Source of the DNA: Amphimedon queenslandica
Taxonomy: Eukaryota > Porifera > Demospongiae > Haplosclerida > Niphatidae
Reading direction: 5' to 3'
Assembly: GCF_000090795.2 (NCBI RefSeq)
Contig: NW_003546250.1
Coordinates: 605,902-669,901 of the forward strand
DNA: 64,000 nucleotides
The position numbers and the translations under genes are program-made. Each line of letters starts with the position of its first letter. The stretch's first letter is position 1. Below are positions 35,449-45,633 of this stretch, piece after piece. The notes beneath the pieces were generated by a model that saw only the letters and a list, made by a program, of their open reading frames with translations, was not told where the DNA came from and searched no databases.

Positions 35449-38400
35449 CTATTCTTCGTTTGGCTTTAATGATTTCAATGCAGTCGGACCGTCCTCTAAT
35501 ATTTTTCTTTTTGGTGGTCGTCCTCTCTTCTTCGGAACCCCCGCCGCTTGTTCCTGGGCGTCCTCCCCTCCTGGTTTAAGTGACGTCACGTAATGTGATA
35601 AGGATTCCCATTTTGCCGAACCCACTACCTCGTGAAGACCCATCGAATAATTATCTTCTAACCGCGACTCGAGAAAACCACGACTAAAGAGAGAGAGAGA
35701 GATGTACATGTACACTGCATTTATGTTTTCTTTCCTTACACTCCGTTTGTTCCTTGTTTGTCAGCATCAAGAAGACGGAAGCTGAATCCAGCAAGGACCT
35801 CAAGAAAGCTTAGGTTCTCTGGTACTGACACGCCTTCATCCTCTTTCTCTTCCTCCTCTTCTCTTGTCTGAAGTGCAAACTTTATTCCCTCAAAATGAAT
35901 GTGGACTATCGAGTGACGTATCTTGACTAGATCAAACCCAGTTGTTAGTGCTATCCTGTGTGCTAGGTCCTTCAGAGAGAAAGAGAGAGAGAGAGAATAA
36001 GTAAAGTCAAAACTCAGAGTAGTATTATACCTTTAGATTAGCCCATTCGGTAGAGCAGTAGTCAATGCCATTGGTTGTATTATCAAGCTGTAATGAGGTG
36101 TACTGCTCTTGCAGAACTTGAAGGACGGTCTTATACCAAACGGTAGATTTAGAATCAGCTTCTCTCAGTTTAGTGAAAGCATGACGCAGCAAGTCACCAT
36201 AATCATAGTAGAACTATTGGGTGGGTACATATCAAGAGATAATGATGATCACAATTTTTTTAATGGTCATAACTTTAAAAATTTCAGTCGGAATCGGCTC
36301 AAACTTTCTACACAGCATAAAGACATCAATATGTATCAGAGAATGTAATAAAAAATTGGGGGTGATTTCGGAGCCATTTTTCAGGAAAAACCATGGGCTA
36401 TAGTACAGGGAAATTTTCAGATTTTGGCTCATTTCTAAAAATGGTCATAACTCAAAAAATTTCCGTCGGAATCGGCTCAAACTTTCTACACAGCATAAGT
36501 ACATCAATATGTATCAGAAAATGTAATAAAAATTGGGGGGTGATTTCGGAGCCATTTTTCGGGAAAAACCATGGGCTATAGTACAGGGAAATTTTCAGCT
36601 TTTGGCTCATTTCTAAAAATGGTCATAACTCGAAAAATTTTAGTCGGAATCAGCTCAAACTTTATACACAGCATAAGTACATCAATATGCATCAGAAAAT
36701 GTAATAAAAATGGGGGGTAATTTCGGAGCCATTTTTCGGGAAAAACCATGGGCTATAGTACAGGGAAATTTTCAGATTTTGGCTCATTTCTAAAAATGGT
36801 CATAACTCAAAAAAATTTCAGTCGGAATCGGCTCAAACTTTCTACACAGTATAAGTACATCAATATGCATAAGAAAATGTAATAAAAATTGGGGGTAATT
36901 TCGGAGTCATTTTTCAGGAAAAACCATGGGCTATATATAGTACAGGGAAATTTTCAGATTTTGGCTCATTTCTTAAAATGGTCATAACTCGAAAAATTTT
37001 AGTCGGAATCAGCTCAAACTTTATACACAGCATAAGTACATCAATATGCATCAGAAAATGTAATTAAAATGGGGGGTAATTTTGGAGCCATTTTTCGGGA
37101 AAAACCATGGGCTATAGTACAGGGAAATTTTCAGATTTTGGCTCATTTCTAAAAATGGTCATAACTCAAAAAAATTTCAGTCAGAATCGGCTCAAACTTT
37201 CTACACAGTATAAGTACATCAATATGCATCAGAAAATGTAATAAAAATTGGGGGGTGATTTCGGAGCCATTTTTCGGGAAAAACCATGGGCTATAGTACA
37301 GGGAAATTTTCAGATTTTGGCTCATTTCTAAAAATGGTCATAACTCAAAAAAATTTCAGTCAGAATCGGCTCAAACTTTCTACACAGTATAAGTACATCA
37401 ATATGCATAAGAAAATGTAATAAAAATTGGGGGTAATTTCGGAGTCATTTTTCAGGAAAAACCATGGGCTATATATAGTACAGGGAAATTTTCAGATTTT
37501 GGCTCATTTCTTAAAATGGTCATAACTCAAAAAAATTTCAGTCGGAATCGGCTCAAACTTTCTACACAGTATAAGTACATCAATATGCATCAGAAAATGT
37601 AATTAAAATGGGGGGTAATTTTGGAGCCATTTTTCGGGAAAAACCATGGGCTATAGTACAGGGAAATTTTCAGATTTTGGCTCATTTCTTAAAATGGTCA
37701 TAACTCGAAAAATTTCAGTCGGAATCAGCTCAAACTTTCTACACAGCATTAGGACGTCAATATGTATCAGAACATGCAATAAAAATGTGCGGTGATTTCG
37801 GAGCATGTGTGCATAATGTACATCTACCTTAATGTATTGGCCTAATACAGCTACAGAGCTCCTGGCCTCCACAACAGAATACACTACAAGCTTAAGGTAA
37901 CCAGCCAGGAGCAGTCTCCTCTCGTTGAGTCTAGCAGCCTGGGCAAATGCTTCCTCGTCAGTTGTGGGGTCGTCCTCAAGGTCTCCTTCGTTAAAAACCC
38001 TCTCAGTGACGTAATCACAAAGACTAGTCTGGAGGGAGGAGCTGGGCACGTACACCAAAGAAATCAACTCTTCTAATAACAGAAAGAAGAAACGATTATC
38101 TCAAAATAATTATAAATTATATTTATTAAATTTCTCATGTACACGTACATATGCATGCATTCATAAATACTTCAAAATCAAATTATTTTGCCATACAAGT
38201 AAATATATACATGTACAACATATCTGCATACTTAGTACATCAAATTCTTGTACATCTCAGTATATTACCTTTACAGGCGAGCTGTTTAGCAAAAAGCATG
38301 AGTAGGTCGCATAAAATAACAAAGGACTCTTGCTGGACTGCTGGTGATCCCAGCTTGAGGAGGTCAGAACAGATCGTGATTACTTTCTCCATTGAAGTAC

Positions 38401-39410
38401 GAATGGAGCGTATGGTGTCTCTGTCAGGAGGAGAGTGAGACTCGGCCTCTTTGAGAAACCACAGCAAAAATAAACTGTCACAATTCATGGATGGAATAAC
38501 CAGCTGGAGGAAGAGAGAGAGAGAGGGGGGAGGAGGAATAGATAAAAATACTCAGTACAGCATGAATTGTGTGCATCTTCTAGAACAGTAACATTTCACG
38601 AATATTAAAATAAAAATTAGCAGAAGCCAGATCTGGGCCACAAAAGTACTCAATATTATTATTTTTAAAGCTCGTCCTTACAATGTCAGTTGCTGATTCG
38701 TCAACCCCAAACTCAACCAACTTATGAAACTTATCGAATGACAACTTCTTAGTAATATCAATCTGCCTGTGTGAGAAAGAAGAGAAATATCTTTAAATAG
38801 TACACATGACCCATGTATGTATAGTACTTGAATAAAGCTAAAAGTCTTTGTAGAGTAGTACCAAAGTTATAAACATCATCATTGTCATCATCATTCTATA
38901 GGAACAAGAAAATAAAATTGACCTCAAATAATTATACATGTACAGACATGTACATGGAAGAACCTACCAGTGGGATGTCATCAATATTTTCCATGTATCT
39001 GTCAAAAATAGAGACAAGCTCATCAACGAGCTGGTTAAAGGAAAGGTCAACCACCGAATGTAAAGTGAAGTCAGGATCCAAGAGGTGACAATAGCACGTA
39101 CTTATCTCGTTAAGGACCTGCGTATCCAAGCAACGGTTGTCACGGTAGCGTAGGGAAGGCGTGGCTTACCTCTTGAGACGTGTGCTGTAATACTAACGAC
39201 TTTAGTTCCGACAATAAATCCTCCAGGAGCTACATAATAAATAAATAAATTAATAAATGAATAAATGAAAATGATTATTTTACTAACTTTTTGTCCTCTT
39301 ATTTCAACGTATACTTCCAAGTCAAACTGCTTAACAATACAGCAGAGATTAATGGCACACTCAGGATTAGTGCCATACTTTATACAGGAGAGGTAGAATT
39401 AGGAATAATA

Positions 39411-39462
<52 letters not shown>

Positions 39463-41467
39463 GTTATTATTATTATTATTAGTATTATTACGACTGCAAG
39501 TACATACTTTAACTAGTAATTGTGGCAGGACAGGGATCAGTGCTGTAGCCATTGTGTGCTTGTCTGTTTCCATGGCTCTCTTCTCTTTAGCATTGAGCAT
39601 CTTGTTACCAACTCCTTTGAGTACAGTGAAGGACCCACAGGCCCTCTCTGCTGCTCGGGCCATCAACTCTATAGCAACCACTTCCTCTTTTTGGGATAGT
39701 TCAATAGGACAGGATGAAGAGGTGAGGACTTCAATCATGTTCTTCCAATCCTAAACCAACAAAAAATTAATAATAGATAATACAAAAACACAACATGTAA
39801 ACTATATATATAAATATATAAATACAATGTACATGTTGAAATATCGATGTGTATTGATCATTAAATTAACAAAATTTAGTTAAAAGTATAGGTGTCAAAA
39901 ATTAAGATATCTGGACATGACTAACGCAATTTTAAAATAAAAAACTAAATTAGAAAATGACATCATTATTAATTAACATACGACTGAGGCATAATCGCAT
40001 GGTAACAATTAATAAAAATGCATTACTAACATATATCATATATCAATAGATCACCTTCAGTAGGTCAGTATGTCCCCATACGCTGTCCACCATGTATTCT
40101 GCGTGTTTGTGTATATCAGATTCGATGTAGAAATTAACGAGTTCCTTCAGTTTGATTTGAGCATTAGTTGGTCTCTTTTGATTCTTAGAGGGTCGGCCAC
40201 GAGTCTTGGTGACAATTTCATCGCAAAATATATATCGGACAGCAAATTTACCTAATAATAATAATAATAATAATAATAATGTTAATAATAATAATCAATA
40301 AAATAATACAATAAAAACTTTTCATAGCAAATTCTCTCACAGCAATTTTTGACGAAATACCCTGTACTATAGTACAGGGTGTTTAGCCTGATTTTGAATC
40401 AACTTTAATCCACACAAGCATACCTGCTGCTCTACCTAGTACTCTATTCTCCAAATGGACAAGCTGACACAATTCAACGCAATCATCGGCATCCAACATG
40501 TCAAGAGAGAAAAGAAGAGTGCATAGAGATATGGCAGTGCTGGCAATAGTGTCATCCTTATCTGTCTTCATGGAGACAATCCTGTCCTACACCATGCAAA
40601 TACAACATTATAATAGCATAAAGTACAGTCATTATAATAGCATAAAGGACAGTCATTATAACAGCATAAAGGACAGTCATTATAATAGCATAAAGGAAAG
40701 TCACTATAATAGCATATATACAATGTACTCATGTAGTACAGTATAATTATATGCATGTAAATGAATGCAGAAGTACTTTGAATTTGGTGGTAAAGAGCTC
40801 TAAATGAGGGACAAGATCAGGAACAGAATATAAAGCAAGCAATGCTTGTAAAGCCTGTAGCCTTACTTCACCCGACTGTGTGTAATGTGGAGAGAAAAGG
40901 AGAGGGAGAGAGAGAGGAGTGTTAATATACAACATTATAATGTACAGCAGTTCACATGTATATATACATACATCATGTACATGACATAATTATTTTATTT
41001 CTAATCTAAATCTCACTTTATCTGAGAGAGTCCATCCAACATATTTGAGATAATTGTCTGATAAGAATCTTGAGCTGCACCTCAACATCCAGACTCCAAT
41101 CTCAGCGATACAGATTGCCCTAACTTCGGGTCGAGTATCACGATATCGACGTATAAAAACAGACGTGAACAGGTTGTTCATTATATCATGGATCTCGCTC
41201 AGCTGTGACTGAGATAATGCTAGGGCTTCCTCGAGTTTTTTAAGTTTTCCGATCGCCTGACGTCCACCTGACTTTCGCTTTTCAGTTTCGAGCTGACGCT
41301 AAAAAGAATAATTAATAAACAAAGAAATAAATAAATAAATAATAACATGATTAATAGTTGTTATACCTGGGTATTGTCAATCTCAGAAGCTAATGATACG
41401 ACTAAATGAACCAACCCAGTGACTAGCTTCAAACCTTTTAAAATAAAGAGAGAGTTTATGAAAAGAG

Positions 41468-41498
<31 letters not shown>

Positions 41499-42516
41499 GT
41501 GGTCTGTGTCTTACATGCTAAAGTGCTCGTGTGTCTAAATGCTCTAACTTCAGAATCACTCAGTCCGATCAGCCATTTGACGAGAGTGTCAAGCATGTAC
41601 TCGTCATAAATGATGTCACCAGTTTCTATCACTAACCTCTCAACAAATTCACAATAATTAGACTGAGAAAGAGGGGGAGGGGGGTGGAAGAAAAAAGGAA
41701 ATAATTAAACATTACATGTACATGTAAAAGTTTTACTTTAAACTTTTTGTACAGAGGTCCGGAAAGTATCAGAGGATAATCAAACCCATCCTATTAACAA
41801 TAATAATAATAATAATAAATATTAATAATAATGAACTACCTCGTCAAAATTCTCAGTGATAGTCCTAATGATGTCAGTAGCTTCTTGATGGCGGAAATTA
41901 GAGAGAGATATCTCGGCCTGACAGCCGCAACATCTCACAAAAAACTGTATTATTTCTAATAGCCCTGCCTCCTGGTCGCCTTGGTAACGCTCCACCCATT
42001 CACTAACAACCGTCTATAGACAAATGTTCATATTAATTAGTGGGTGTGGTCACTGACCTGTAGGGCACTCCTTCCTTCAACGATAGAAGTGTATAATTCT
42101 CCATCTGTTGCTGCTGATACTGATACTTGGCGGGTTTTCTTAGGGGTGGGGTTCTGTGTATCAAACCACACCCACATAATCAATCAATTAATTACAAAAT
42201 TAACATACGCCTTTATTGGCTGATAAAGGAGGACGTCCTCTTTTCCTCTTCACTGGAGTATCGCTTGTGATCCTACAAGTAATAGACAATCACATTACGC
42301 TATTGCTAAACTGTCTTACGATTCTTCAAGAGTAAGGTTTGCAGTAGTATCAGTAGCAGCTGTAGCGTCCTGGTACTAAAGGCAGGGATGAATTGAAAAG
42401 AAAATGGTGCCTACCTCACTCTCCATAAGAGTCTCGTTTTCTTTCTCTTCTCCTCCATCTTCCCCCAAAGTATCTGCTGAAGTCTCTATTAAAGTTTCCA
42501 TACTCTCTTCCTCCAT
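35449..42516 (-). CDS. STAG: Cohesin subunit SA/STAG (Scc3)
   Basis: STAG proteins bind the RAD21 kleisin and DNA and are essential for cohesin function in sister-chromatid cohesion and looping. Many short exons run from ATG 42516 ([13 protein letters not shown]) to the stop at 35449. Diagnostic stretches are [19 protein letters not shown] followed by [15 protein letters not shown] (about 41000-41160, the stromalin conserved region; human YRDVLPEIRSLCVEELGIW and YLKYIGWTMHDK) and [20 protein letters not shown] (about 37900; human KRRNLLAAFCKLIVYGVVE). AT-hook cores occur near both ends, [13 protein letters not shown] (about 42230) and [10 protein letters not shown] (about 35510). One intron holds a 1.6 kb tandem array. 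An E2F site touches the ATG, and LRRC56 starts 98 bp away divergently. I did not resolve every exon. Confidence 0.88.
36235..37815 (+). repeat. Nine-unit tandem array of a ~179-bp repeat in a STAG intron
   Basis: Unit junctions marked GCTATAGTACAGGG (or GCTATATATAGTACAGGG) start at 36397, 36575, 36752, 36930, 37111, 37290, 37468 and 37650, spaced 177-182 bp. Each unit holds GGCTCAAACTTTCTACACAG or a close variant. The units are a diverged branch of the dispersed family, and half of the palindrome is changed to CCATGGGCTATAG. Two three-unit blocks (from 36752 and from 37290) share the same variant order, including the TATA insertion. Open frames across it are artefacts. Confidence 0.93.
40335..40410 (+). 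repeat. Short copy of the dispersed repeat
   Basis: The palindrome ACCCTGTACTATAGTACAGGGT lies at 40359-40380, with flanks TTTTTGACGAAATA and AGCCTGATTTTGAATC, inside a STAG intron just before an exon. Confidence 0.8.
40606..40720. repeat. 24-bp minisatellite, five copies
   Basis: Units of CATTATAATAGCATAAAGGA plus CAGT start at 40606, 40630, 40654, 40678 and 40702, with single-base differences, in a STAG intron. Confidence 0.9.
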
Positions 42517-42617
42517 TTTCCCGCCAAATACACTTGACTTGATGACTTAATTGATTAGTGATGGGTGTCGTCACTTGGGTTATTTATAGGCGTGGCTGGA
42601 AACGCCTTTTTAAGATG
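42514..42617. promoter_or_regulatory. Bidirectional STAG/LRRC56 promoter, with E2F and YY1-like sites
   Basis: Only 98 bp separate the two divergent ATGs. On the minus strand TTTGGCGGGAAAA (42528-42516) is an E2F consensus whose last A is the first base of the STAG ATG. On the plus strand the LRRC56 ATG lies in AAGATGGCGGC (42612-42622), a YY1-type start element. Confidence 0.65.
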
Positions 42618-44690
42618 GCGGCCGATGAGGAAGAACAAGATTTGTTCAATTTTCCTCCCAGACCTCATACAGCCCTCGGGTCTTTGCACTCCTCTAGGTA
42701 TTAGAAAACATTTTCTTGACGCACAATTCTCTTTTATACCCTCTCTTTCTCTCTAGTATTAGGATCACTGAGAGTGAATTATTGTTTGGACACAATCCTG
42801 TACCTTTAGCAAGCAGATCACAGCCTGTATCATCACCTGACAACCAGTTTCTCTCTCAACAGAAACTGGTAATTAATAATATGTCAATAATGAATGCATA
42901 GTACTATACTACCTATCTGCAATCTTAGTACATGTACTACTCTTGTACATGTACATGTGTAGGTAGTATGTTCATTGTGTAGTACCACACATGTACTTAT
43001 GACCCATCTCTTCTTCCTCCTCTATCTCTTTTGTCCTGTTTATTTCAGAGAGATATTGCTGGGGTCCATGACCTCTCTAAAGTGATGTATCTCGAACTCT
43101 CTGTCAACACGTCCACCACAAGTCTCGGGAACTTTGGCTACTACTTGACGCAGCTAAACCAGTTGAGACTTTATTCAAGTCGTGTCCCGTCCATAAGAGA
43201 CTTGGGTACGTCCCTCAGTCAGCTCAAAGTCCTTTGGATGGCCAGCTGCCACTTGAAGGATTTGGATGGACTTGCAGCTCTTCCTAGTTTACAAGTTAGG
43301 CTGAGGGAGGGGGTGGGGAGATGAAAATGGATATTATTATTTATCGGTGAATTTCTTTCCTCAGGAATTATATGTAGCAAATAATAATATAAAGGATATA
43401 AGTTTGATTTCTCTATTGACTGATTTGGAAATACTTGACATTGAAAGGTATATACACATGATACCAAAACCACTCAGTCAAAAATTCCCTAAATTTTATC
43501 CATGCGCCATGTGTGATTGTGCATAACACAATGATTAATTTGTGTATACGTATTTTATTACCAGGAATTTCCTTAATGAAGAAGACCAATTAGGATACTT
43601 ATGTCTTTGTCCCCAACTCTCTAATCTCACCCTTTCTGGCAACCCGGTCTCTCACACTCTCTCGGCCACGCCCACTGGCTATAGAGCTGCAGTTCGTAAG
43701 TACATCCCTCACTTGAAGTGTTTAGATGAAGTCCCGTACGAAGACATCGATTTGGAGAGCTCAGCATCTTCTGCTCTTCTGTCTCCAAGTTTGGTGGAGG
43801 GGTGGAGGAAGATGAGTAAGGGAAAAGGGATCAGTCCATTGAAACTACAGAGCAGAGGTAACCATGATCATAATACATATCATATTCTTAGCATTCTATC
43901 AAGAGGTATATGTCTACTCAATACAGATCATGTAGCTAAGATATTTGCATAATCATAAATTCCTTAGTATCCCCTTTCTTTCTAGTTCATGGCGGTGCAA
44001 GTGTTAAGGAAGACAGCAGTGACTTGACTCACGGGGTTAATCAGGTCATTTGTGGTAATCCTGTACGAGCATTGAAGGCCAGACAGCAATCAATTATTCA
44101 GGTAATTTGTAACAAAAAGAGCAGCTGTGAAATGACTAAAGGGCAGTAAAGGTATACTATCAATCTGTCATTGTGCTGCTGTGTATATAAAACAATTATT
44201 GGATCATGTATACCAAGAGTACATGTACTCTTGTGTATACTGTAGTATAAGTCAATTATTGAGTGTACATGTACAAATGAATCGTTAGTGTCACAGTTCA
44301 AGATTGTAATATAATTATTTCTTCCTTGTTTACAGCAACAGCACCTTCATACGCCAGAAGTGGACTCTCCGTTACATGTAACAAGGTATGATTTCATTAA
44401 CACACAAATCAATTACTACTACCTCACACAGTTCAATGGAAAGGCCCACCACCATTGAGCATCCTGTGTCTCCGCCCCCTGCCCCTCCCCCTACATCTCG
44501 ACCTCACACTGCATCGGATTTTAGATCAAGGCGCTATGTAAGAAACAGTACAGTTGGTTCTTTGCCTCGTAGCCGGACTATGGCTCCACATTCTCTCACT
44601 CAAGGAATGGAAGGAAAAAGAGAAGGAATAGCGACTTCTATTACACCTGTACATGCACCCAGAGTCCTTTTGACACTGAAAAAGACTTAA
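42615..44690 (+). CDS. LRRC56: LRRC56, dynein-arm transport factor
   Basis: LRRC56 is a leucine-rich-repeat protein that works with intraflagellar transport to deliver outer dynein arms to cilia. The start at 42615 gives MAADEEEQDLFNFPPRP. The LRR core contains SLGNFGYYLTQLNQLRLYSS (human SLGNFGVHLPNLDQLKL), IRDLGTSLSQLKVLWMASC (human LRDLGTSLGHLQVLWLARC) and YRAAVRKYIPHLKCLDEVPY. A conserved C-terminal stretch DLTHGVNQVICGNPVRAL (human LTHGAGQVLCGNP) lies near 44020-44080. The last exon is Pro/Ser-rich and ends TLKKT at 44690. Sponge choanocytes and larvae are flagellated, which fits. Exons join in frame at all boundaries I checked. Confidence 0.88.
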
Positions 44691-44692
44691 CC

Positions 44693-44768
<76 letters not shown>

Positions 44769-45059
44769 GATAATAATAATTTAGACTTTTTACCACAACA
44801 GGCTAACATAACTTTATTGTGGGGAGGATAGATCTAAAAGTTATTATAATGACTTAAAAGGTTATCACTCCTTGATGACTGTCATAATAATTATCAAATT
44901 ATAACAACTCGCAAAGTTTGACCTTTCTGGAGTCAGGCACATAATCGTGTATTATATTAAACTTTGCAAAACAGCTCTTTTTACTAATGATCTACTACAA
45001 AACAAAAAGCTCCAAAAACTACAAGACTATAAGTTCATTATAAAGTTCTCGGATTGCCT
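44691..45059. other. Intergenic, with (TTA)n tracts
   Basis: 369 bp between LRRC56 (+) and thioredoxin (-), tail-to-tail. Two (ATT)n tracts (44693-44768) and AT-rich 3' UTR sequence. No gene seen. Confidence 0.6.
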
Positions 45060-45434
45060 TTACTTAGCATACTTTTGTATCATTTCTCTAAGCTTTGCTT
45101 CATTGGCTCCTCTCATATCATCAATCTTCTTCCCATTCTTGAAAAACTGGAAAGTTGGCATAGCCTGGATGCCTTGCCTTTCGGCAGTCTCGTCATTTTT
45201 ATCAACGTCGACCTTTTAAAAATTGTGTATATATAAGTGTACAGGATACAACCAGGTTCAACTCACCTTGTAAAAGTCTAAGCTGGTAAATTCCTGGGAC
45301 ATTGCTTCAAATTTTGGGCCGATCATCTGGCAGGGTCCACACCACGAGGCAGTGAAATCAATCACAACCACTTTATCCCCAGCGTTCTTCAAGGCCTCAT
45401 CAAAATCTGCTTGAGTCTCTAAGTACTTTGGCAT
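45060..45434 (-). CDS. TXN: Cytosolic thioredoxin
   Basis: Thioredoxin reduces protein disulfides with electrons from NADPH via thioredoxin reductase. Two exons (45434-45267 and 45212-45060) join in phase 0 to 106 residues, the usual size of animal TXN1. It starts MPKYLETQADFDEALKNAG and has the active site WCGPC in DFTASWCGPCQM. PTFQFFKNGKKI holds the cis-proline. No signal peptide is visible. The upstream frame extends with no ATG, so the start is 45434. Confidence 0.95.
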
Positions 45435-45633
45435 CTTCTTCGATAAAGACAAAGAGAGGAATAGTAAGGGACAAACTCAAGAGACGATTATAGCAGCAAG
45501 CACAAGCAGCAAAATAATTACACAAAAATTTGAGCCACGCCCAATCGTGGGCGTTTATTGTTTCATCAAACAAACATGATTAACGTACACTATAAAACAA
45601 AATTAAATTTGTGATTCAAAATTGGAAGGTTCT

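Noticed and set aside
36235-37815. Regular repeat array resembling a CRISPR array
   Set aside because: Units of ~179 bp are similar throughout with no unique spacers, lie in an animal intron and match dispersed copies elsewhere.
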